The notes under the pieces are model-generated. The model had not been told where the DNA came from. It ran no database searches and worked only from the letters and a program-made list of their open reading frames with translations. A stretch of 64,000 nt of DNA. Source: Arthrobacter sp. CAN_C5 (lineage in GTDB: Bacteria; Actinomycetota; Actinomycetes; Actinomycetales; Micrococcaceae). The translations under genes and the position numbers were made by a program. The first letter of the stretch is position 1; the number at the start of each line of letters is the position of its first letter. Shown piece after piece: positions 58,803-64,000 of this stretch. Where the stretch lies: positions 434,001 to 498,000 of the forward strand of contig NZ_JAGGMZ010000001.1 in NCBI RefSeq assembly GCF_017875735.1. Direction: 5' to 3'.

Positions 58803-60361
58803 TAGGCCAAGCCTCCATCAACTGAGCGTCGGTAGGTATCGGGGGAATCGGGGACGAGCACGGGGGTGTCGGCGTTTAGGCTCTTCCCCCGGAAGAAGGG
58901 CAGTGACCCGGAGCGGGTCCGCCAGAGAATCATCAGTACCAGCCCCAGGGCGAGGGAGCCGATGCCCACCACGAAGGTGCCGCCGACGCCGAGCAGCACG
59001 CTGTACCCGTAGTCGACGTCGGCCATGTCGATTGCCGACTTGATGAAGGCGGCGGTGAGCATCAGCGCACCCAGCAGGGGAAGCAGGAACCGGAAGAAGA
59101 AGTTGTGCCGTGAGTTGAAAAGCTCCCGGCGGAAGTACCAGACGCAGGCATACCCGGTGATGGCGTAGTAGAACGCGATGGCGAGTCCCAGGGACAGGAT
59201 CGAGTCCGCCAGGATATTCTCGCTGACCAGGGTCATCACCACGTAGAACCCGATCGCGGCCACCCCCATCACCAGGGTGGAGAAGGAGGGGGTCTTGAAG
59301 CGGTGGTGCACGGTGCTGAACCGGTGCGGGAGTGCCCGGTAGACGGCCATGGACAGGGTGCCCCGGGCGGTGGGCAGGATGGTGGTCTGCGTGGAGGAAA
59401 CCGCTGAGACGAGTACGGCCACCACCAGCAACCAGGCGGCAGGGCCCAGCACTGCGTCCTTGAGGGCGAAGAACACGTCCTCGGCGTTGACCTCGTTCCC
59501 GAGCCCGGATCCCTCCTCGCCCACCCCGGCGTACATCATCGCAGCGACGGTTACCCCCACGTAGGTGATGAGGAGCAGTACCGTGGAGATCAGTGCAGCC
59601 CGGCCGGGGATCCGGCGGGCATCGCGGGTTTCCTCGTTCAGGGCCAGGCAGGCGTCCCAGCCCCAGTAGATGAACAGGGCGAGCAGCACCGCCTCGGTGA
59701 ACCCTTCAACGCTTTCGAAGGCGAACGGGTTGAACCAGTCCAGCGAGGGCGCGGTGGCGTTTTCGGCCGTGCCGTTGGCGATGCCGATCAGAGCGAACAC
59801 CACGAACAAACCCAATGCCAGGTACTGGATGCCCAGGAGTACGTTCTGCAGCTTCGCGCCGATTTCAACGCCGCGGTAGCTGACGTACGTCATCGAGGCG
59901 ATGAAGAAGACTCCGGTCGCGGTCACGAGAAGGGTGTTGTCAGCGAGGGACCCGTCGCCGATCAGCAGCCACAGGTAGATCCCGGCGATCTGGGCGAGAT
60001 TGGCCAGAACGATGATCCCGGCAACAGCCACTCCCCAGCCAGCCATCCAGCCGACCCAGGGGCCAAAAGCCTTGGTGGCCCAGGTGAAAGACGTGCCGCA
60101 ATCAGGGATCTCCCGGTTGAGCTCGCGGTAGGCGAAGGCGATGAACAGCATGGGGATGAACGCCAGAATGAAGGCGATGGGTGCCTGCGCCCCGACCGCA
60201 AGGACCACGAAACCAAGCGAGGCCGCCAGCGAATACACCGGGGCCGTCGATGCCAGGCCGATCACCACCGAGCCCCAGACGCCGAGCGTGCCGGTGGCAA
60301 GTCCCTTTCCCTCGCCCGACGGCGCGCCGGGGGCGTCCTTCCCAACTGTTGCGTGACTCAT
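58802..60361 (-). CDS. APC family amino acid permease
   Basis: The 519-residue protein has about 12 hydrophobic helices and the APC core: TLGVWGSVVIGLASTAPVYS, FAYRELNREIPDCGTSFTWA, and AVLVSAVSSTQTTILPTARG, where unwound helix 1 and helix 6 bind the amino acid. It should import an amino acid or amine by proton symport. ATG 60361 with GGAGG seven bases upstream is chosen; the longer frame overlaps the operator. It is divergent from a TetR gene, with a perfect palindrome in between, and is the first gene of a two-gene operon. Confidence 0.9.
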   Translation of the reverse strand: MSHATVGKDAPGAPSGEGKGLATGTLGVWGSVVIGLASTAPVYSLAASLGFVVLAVGAQAPIAFILAFIPMLFIAFAYRELNREIPDCGTSFTWATKAFGPWVGWMAGWGVAVAGIIVLANLAQIAGIYLWLLIGDGSLADNTLLVTATGVFFIASMTYVSYRGVEIGAKLQNVLLGIQYLALGLFVVFALIGIANGTAENATAPSLDWFNPFAFESVEGFTEAVLLALFIYWGWDACLALNEETRDARRIPGRAALISTVLLLITYVGVTVAAMMYAGVGEEGSGLGNEVNAEDVFFALKDAVLGPAAWLLVVAVLVSAVSSTQTTILPTARGTLSMAVYRALPHRFSTVHHRFKTPSFSTLVMGVAAIGFYVVMTLVSENILADSILSLGLAIAFYYAITGYACVWYFRRELFNSRHNFFFRFLLPLLGALMLTAAFIKSAIDMADVDYGYSVLLGVGGTFVVGIGSLALGLVLMILWRTRSGSLPFFRGKSLNADTPVLVPDSPDTYRRSVDGGLA

Positions 60362-60426
60362 GGTGCGCCTCCGATGTCCGGTGGGCCGGCGTCGTTGGCC
60401 GGTAACCCTGTAACGCAAGTCACTAT

Positions 60427-60440
60427 ACCGACTAGTCGGT
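60427..60440. promoter_or_regulatory. Probable TetR operator between permease operon and regulator
   Basis: ACCGACTAGTCGGT is a perfect 14-bp palindrome in the 107-base divergent spacer, followed by a run of seven T. ACCGACT/AGTCGGT half-sites are a well-known form of TetR/AcrR operators in actinobacteria. Confidence 0.82.
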
Positions 60441-60468
60441 TTTTTTGGAAGGCCCTAGAATCGAGCCC

Positions 60469-61011
60469 ATGGGTCACGCTCCGAGCACTGTTCACCGCCT
60501 GATTGACGCCTACCAGGACATTCTGGTGTCCGACGGCGAACGCAGCGCCACGCTCGACGCCATCGCGCAGCGGGCCGGAGTCTCCAAAGGCGGTCTCACC
60601 TACCACTTCAAGTCCAAGGACGAACTGGCGTCCGCGCTGTTCGAGCGGCTGCAGGCGCTGGTGGAGGCGGACCTCGAGGTGATGCGGGCCGATCCCGGGC
60701 AAGCGGCCACCTACTACGTGAAAAGCTCCCTCGACGTCGAGAGTCCGTTGGAAAGGTGCAACATGGCTGTCACCCGGCTGGCGCAGGGATCCTATCCGGA
60801 GGCCAACGAACTGCTCGCCAGGTGCCGGACCCAGTGGTTTGACGTGCTCATGGACGCGGTCGGACATGAGGACATGGTCCACCTGGTGATGCTGCTCGGC
60901 GACGGGATCTACTTCAACGCCTCGCTCACCGGGACGGGGGCCATGCCGGAGGAGACCGATCCGGCCACCATCGACCGGATCATTGGCCTGATCGGGACCA
61001 TCGATTACTGA
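60469..61011 (+). CDS. TetR/AcrR family regulator of the permease operon
   Basis: The 180-residue protein has the TetR DNA-binding domain (ATLDAIAQRAGVSKGGLTYH, then FKSKDELASALFERL) and a C-terminal domain of the TetR_C_37 type (RCNMAVTRLAQGSYPEANEL, WFDVLMDAVGHEDMVHLVML). ATG 60469 has GGAAGG at a longer than usual distance but fits the domain start; an upstream in-frame ATG gives eight extra residues. The palindrome 29 bases upstream should serve both the regulator and the divergent permease operon. Confidence 0.9.
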   Translation: MGHAPSTVHRLIDAYQDILVSDGERSATLDAIAQRAGVSKGGLTYHFKSKDELASALFERLQALVEADLEVMRADPGQAATYYVKSSLDVESPLERCNMAVTRLAQGSYPEANELLARCRTQWFDVLMDAVGHEDMVHLVMLLGDGIYFNASLTGTGAMPEETDPATIDRIIGLIGTIDY

Positions 61012-61071
61012 CCCGCGACGTTCACCGGCAGCGCCCACCGCGGGTGGCTGGCTCTACCGGGCAGCTAAGCC

Positions 61072-62205
61072 CTACCGGAGGGTGAAGATCCGACGAACTA
61101 CCCGGCCGTCGGCCAGGGCGTCGAGGCTCTCGTTCAGGTCACCGAGATCCCGGGTATCCGTGTGGAGCAGCTCGACCGGCAGCTTTCCCTCCCGCCAGAG
61201 GGCAAGGTAGGCGGGGATGTCCCGGGCCGGGACCGAGTCTCCCATGTAGGAGCCGAGCAGCCGTTTACCGGCCCCGGCGAACTGCAGCGCCTGGGTGGTG
61301 ATCGTCTGGTCGGGGTGCGGCAAGCCCACCGACACCAGGGCTCCGCCCCGGGTCAGCAGCGCCAGACAGGCCTCCATCACCCGTGCACTGCCGACCGCTT
61401 CGAGCGCCACGTCTACCCCGTCTCTGCCGAGGGCCTGCACCAGCGTCGATGCTTCGTCGGGGGCGCCCACGGTGGTCGCCCCGCAGCGCAGCGCCAGGTC
61501 ACGCTTCGCGGGCAGCGGGTCGATCGCTATCACCGTGGTGCCCGGAACCTGCGCGGCAGCCATCACGGCCATCAGCCCCACCGCGCCGAGCCCAAACACG
61601 ATGACCGACTGGCCCTCGGACACCCGGGCTGTGTTCAACACCGCGCCGATCCCGGTGAGCGCCGCGCAACCGAACATGGCCGCCACATCGAAGGGAACGT
61701 CGTCGTCAATTACCACCACCGACTCCCGGGCCACCACCGCGTACTCGGAAAACGCCGAGACGCCAAGGTGGTGGTTGATCCGGTCACCGTCAGCGGTCTG
61801 CAACAGGGCGGGCCCATGCAGCAGGTCCCCACTGCCGGTGACCTCGGCCGCGCGGTGGCAGAGGGCGGGGCGGCCGGCGTCGCACGCGCGGCAGGACCCG
61901 CAACTGGGCACAAACACCAGCACCACCCTGTCGCCAACTGTGATATCAGCGACATCCGGGCCCACCACATCGACGACGCCGGTCGCCTCATGCCCCAACG
62001 CCATCGGCAGCGGCCGCACCCGGGAGGCGTCGATCACTGACAGGTCGGAATGGCAGAGGCTTGCCCGTTCAATCCTTACGCGTACCTCGCCCGATCGTGG
62101 CGACGGGACATCCAGTTCCTGCAGGTGGAGGGGAGTGCTGTCCGCGTAGGGCCGGCCGGCACCGGCTTCGTAGAGGACGGCGCTGCGCATCGTGGAGGGG
62201 TTCAT
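61072..62205 (-). CDS. Zinc-dependent alcohol dehydrogenase (MDR family)
   Basis: The 377-residue protein is a class III-type medium-chain dehydrogenase. Catalytic zinc ligands are in SLCHSDLSVIDA and ALGHEATGVV; the structural zinc loop is PSCGSCRACDAGRPALC; NAD binding is VIVFGLGAVGLMAVMAAAQV. Overall it resembles factor-dependent formaldehyde or aryl alcohol dehydrogenases, but substrate is uncertain. ATG 62205 fits the family start with no clear ribosome site, so initiation may be leaderless; ATG 62190 is another option. It is divergent from the TerC gene. Confidence 0.88.
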   Translation of the reverse strand: MNPSTMRSAVLYEAGAGRPYADSTPLHLQELDVPSPRSGEVRVRIERASLCHSDLSVIDASRVRPLPMALGHEATGVVDVVGPDVADITVGDRVVLVFVPSCGSCRACDAGRPALCHRAAEVTGSGDLLHGPALLQTADGDRINHHLGVSAFSEYAVVARESVVVIDDDVPFDVAAMFGCAALTGIGAVLNTARVSEGQSVIVFGLGAVGLMAVMAAAQVPGTTVIAIDPLPAKRDLALRCGATTVGAPDEASTLVQALGRDGVDVALEAVGSARVMEACLALLTRGGALVSVGLPHPDQTITTQALQFAGAGKRLLGSYMGDSVPARDIPAYLALWREGKLPVELLHTDTRDLGDLNESLDALADGRVVRRIFTLR

Positions 62206-62297
62206 GGGTTCAATGTACGGCCTGAAGCTGTCTTGCCGTCCACTCCCTCGGCAAACTACCGTGAGTACACGCCACCTGCACGAGGAGAAAAAACCGC

Positions 62298-63524
62298 ATG
62301 GACGTATCCCCAATTGTTTGGGCTCTGACGATCGCCGGAATTGTGGGGTTGCTGCTTTTCGACTTCTTCTTCCACGTCCGGAAGGCGCACACTCCCACCC
62401 TGAAAGAGGCGGCGGTGTGGTCCTCAATCTATGTGGGCCTCGCGATCCTCTTCGGCCTGGGCGTCCTGGTCTTCGGTGGACCCACCATGGGCACCGAGTA
62501 CTTCGCCGGGTATGTCACCGAGAAGGCTCTCTCGGTGGACAACCTGTTTGTCTTCCTCATCATCATGGCCAGCTTCAAGGTGCCACGCGCCGACCAACAG
62601 AAGGTGCTCCTCTTTGGCATCGTGTTCGCACTGATTGCCCGCAGCGGGTTCATCTTCCTGGGCGCCGCACTGATCAACCAGTTCGCCTGGATTTTCTACA
62701 TCTTCGGTCTGGTCCTGCTGCTGACCGCCGGTAACCTGCTCAAGCCGACATCCGAGGACGACCACGGTGACATGATCGTGGTGCGCCTGGCCAAGCGCTT
62801 CCTGCCAGCCACCGATCACTACGACGGCGACAAGCTGTTCACCATCGAGAACGGCAAACGCGTCCTCACCCCGATGCTGTTGGTCATGATCGCCATCGGC
62901 GGCACCGACATCCTGTTCGCACTGGACTCCATCCCGGCTATTTTCGGCCTGACCCAGAACGTGTTCATCGTCTTCACGGCCACCGCGTTCTCCCTGATGG
63001 GGCTGCGCCAGCTGTACTTCCTGATTGACGGTCTGCTGGACCGCCTCATCTACCTGTCCTACGGCCTCGCGATCATCCTGGGCTTCATCGGCGTGAAGCT
63101 GATCCTCCACGCACTGCACGAGAACAACCTGCCGTTCATCAACGACGGCGAGCCGGTTCCGGTGGTGGAAATCGCCACCGGGTTGTCCCTCACGGTCATC
63201 CTCGGAGTGTTGATCGTTACGGTCGTCGCATCGGTCATCAGCCCCAAGGGCAAGGCAAAGACTGCTGTCAGTGGCGCGAGGCGCCACGCCGTCGAGTACA
63301 TGGATCTGGACTACGAGACAGATTTTGACGAGCGCGAAAAGATCTACAACCGCATGGTGGATGAAGAGAATATGCTCCGCAAGCTCCCCGAGAAGTACAA
63401 GCGGTTGATCCGGAACGAGACCGATTTCATGGACCTGATCAGGCGCGCCCACGAAGCCCATGGTGCGGCTATCGATCGGGAGCCGAACCACGAGTCAGGT
63501 GTGACCGGTCCAACCAGGCTCTAA
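62298..63524 (+). CDS. TerC family integral membrane protein (Alx-like)
   Basis: The 408-residue protein has about nine hydrophobic helices and TerC motifs: GYVTEKALSVDNLFVFLIIM near residue 75 and GGTDILFALDSIPAIFGLTQ near residue 205, each with the conserved acidic residue within the membrane. The C-terminal 90 residues are soluble and charged. TerC/Alx proteins are implicated in manganese and tellurite handling. GAGGAG lies ahead of ATG 62298. Only 92 bases separate it from the divergent dehydrogenase, leaving no room for a full manganese riboswitch. Confidence 0.92.
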   Translation: MDVSPIVWALTIAGIVGLLLFDFFFHVRKAHTPTLKEAAVWSSIYVGLAILFGLGVLVFGGPTMGTEYFAGYVTEKALSVDNLFVFLIIMASFKVPRADQQKVLLFGIVFALIARSGFIFLGAALINQFAWIFYIFGLVLLLTAGNLLKPTSEDDHGDMIVVRLAKRFLPATDHYDGDKLFTIENGKRVLTPMLLVMIAIGGTDILFALDSIPAIFGLTQNVFIVFTATAFSLMGLRQLYFLIDGLLDRLIYLSYGLAIILGFIGVKLILHALHENNLPFINDGEPVPVVEIATGLSLTVILGVLIVTVVASVISPKGKAKTAVSGARRHAVEYMDLDYETDFDEREKIYNRMVDEENMLRKLPEKYKRLIRNETDFMDLIRRAHEAHGAAIDREPNHESGVTGPTRL

Positions 63525-63572
63525 CCGGCTCAACTCAGAACCACCCAGGTCCGAGACGGACCCTAACGCAAA

Positions 63573-63612
63573 GGCGACCCCGCAGTTCATCACTGCGGGG
63601 TCGCCCTTTTGT
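63573..63612. terminator. Bidirectional intrinsic terminator
   Basis: GGCGACCCCGCAGT (63573-63586) and ACTGCGGGGTCGCC (63592-63605) form a perfect 14-bp stem with a TCATC loop, followed by CTTTTGTT on the plus strand and by TTTG on the minus strand. It sits between the convergent TerC and MFS genes and should stop both. Confidence 0.9.
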
Positions 63613-63640
63613 TGCGGTGCCGGCGACTTTCAAACGCTGG

Positions 63641-64000
63641 CTAGCTGCGGGTGGTAGCCAGCTCGGCGGCCGTCGGGTCGCCCGGCATCTCAGTGCCTCT
63701 GATGGATTCCCCGGCGGTCTCGCGGACAAACGGCATCGCAATCATGCCGATCAGACAGGCGCCCATCATGTAGAACGCGGGGACCAGCAGGTTACCCGTG
63801 GATTCGATCAGCGCCTCGTTGGCCAGTGGCGCGGTGCCGCCGAACAGGGCGGTCGCGAGGTTGTAGGTGACAGCGAACCCCGCGAACCGCACATGGGCCG
63901 GGAACATCGCGGGGAAGGTCGCCGAGATGGTGGCCAACTGCAGGACATAGAGAATCCCCAGCACGGCGAACCCAATCAGCGCCCCGGTGAACCCGGTGCC
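63641..64000 (-). CDS. MFS transporter (metabolite:H+ symporter type), 3' part only
   Basis: The last 119 or so codons of an MFS gene are present; the frame is open to the window edge. Helices 9-12 are visible, with YVLQLATISATFPAMFPAHV and RFAGFAVTYNLATALFGGTA, where the second is typical of the MHS branch (ProP, ShiA, KgtP-like). After the last helix comes FVRETAGESIRGTEMP. Substrate cannot be decided from this portion. The GTG at 63964 is internal and not the start. Confidence 0.82.
   Translation of the reverse strand, partial: GTGFTGALIGFAVLGILYVLQLATISATFPAMFPAHVRFAGFAVTYNLATALFGGTAPLANEALIESTGNLLVPAFYMMGACLIGMIAMPFVRETAGESIRGTEMPGDPTAAELATTRS

Noticed and set aside
62206..62297. yybP-ykoY manganese riboswitch in front of the TerC gene
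   Set aside because: The spacer is only 92 bases and no conserved riboswitch sequence was found.

Overview
The window is GC-rich, densely coded DNA with many ATGA, GTGA and TAATG stop/start overlaps. It looks like a high-GC Gram-positive actinobacterium, most likely an Arthrobacter-type Micrococcaceae. Supporting signs are a DUF222/HNH (13E12-type) gene, a heterodimeric CrtYc/CrtYd-type lycopene cyclase pair, sugar ABC importers without their own ATPase, and frequent GTG/TTG starts. I saw no rRNA, tRNA, CRISPR array or complete insertion sequence. The assignment to genus is inference; the gene families are read from the sequence.

Layout. 1-4.2 kb holds small regulators and stress or hypothetical genes, including a divergent TetR/DUF4188 pair around a perfect 9-bp inverted repeat. 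4.5-6.5 kb is an HNH/DUF222 gene followed by two tandem repeat families. 6.7-12.6 kb (minus) is a complete ribose operon rbsR-A-C-B-K-D with two LacI operators at its head. 12.8-14.5 kb has an orphan lycopene cyclase pair, a chopped NmrA-like remnant and a two-gene SMR exporter. 14.7-19.8 kb has a small lipoprotein, a Na+/H+ antiporter, an exported (Tat, probable lipoprotein) acetamidase-like protein behind a possibly structured leader, and a baeRF gene broken at a C8 tract. 19.8-26.4 kb is a LacI-controlled sugar module: binding protein, two permeases, a GH32/43/68-superfamily glycosidase and an EstB-like serine hydrolase.

27.9-43.4 kb (minus) is the largest unit: thirteen tightly coupled genes plus a GntR/FCD regulator. 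It encodes a TAXI-type TRAP transporter, an MFS transporter, two SDRs, a CMD-domain protein, an LhgO-like oxidase, a DapA-like aldolase, an FAH-family enzyme, a type III CoA-transferase, a glutaryl-CoA-dehydrogenase-like enzyme and an IlvD/Edd dehydratase. Together they suggest import and breakdown of an organic or sugar acid down to CoA esters. A palindrome between the regulator and the first enzyme gene is the likely operator. This is the best candidate here for an uncharacterised pathway.

43.6-45.7 kb is a decaying HxlR/LLM-oxidoreductase/FMN-reductase operon with three separate lesions, ending in a 47-bp near-perfect palindrome. 45.8-48.2 kb has two secreted M14 carboxypeptidases, each a single transcription unit. 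48.4-57.3 kb is mostly single housekeeping or accessory genes: YbaK, a membrane protein, an OafA-like acyltransferase, an SQR-like flavoprotein, a uracil-DNA-glycosylase-like protein, a methyltransferase, a Pr6Pr/DUF2071 pair and an SDR. 57.4-57.6 kb holds two unexplained hairpins. 57.6-61 kb is an amino acid permease/saccharopine-dehydrogenase-like operon divergent from a TetR gene over a perfect 14-bp palindrome. The window ends with a zinc alcohol dehydrogenase, a TerC-family protein, a bidirectional terminator and the 3' part of an MFS gene.
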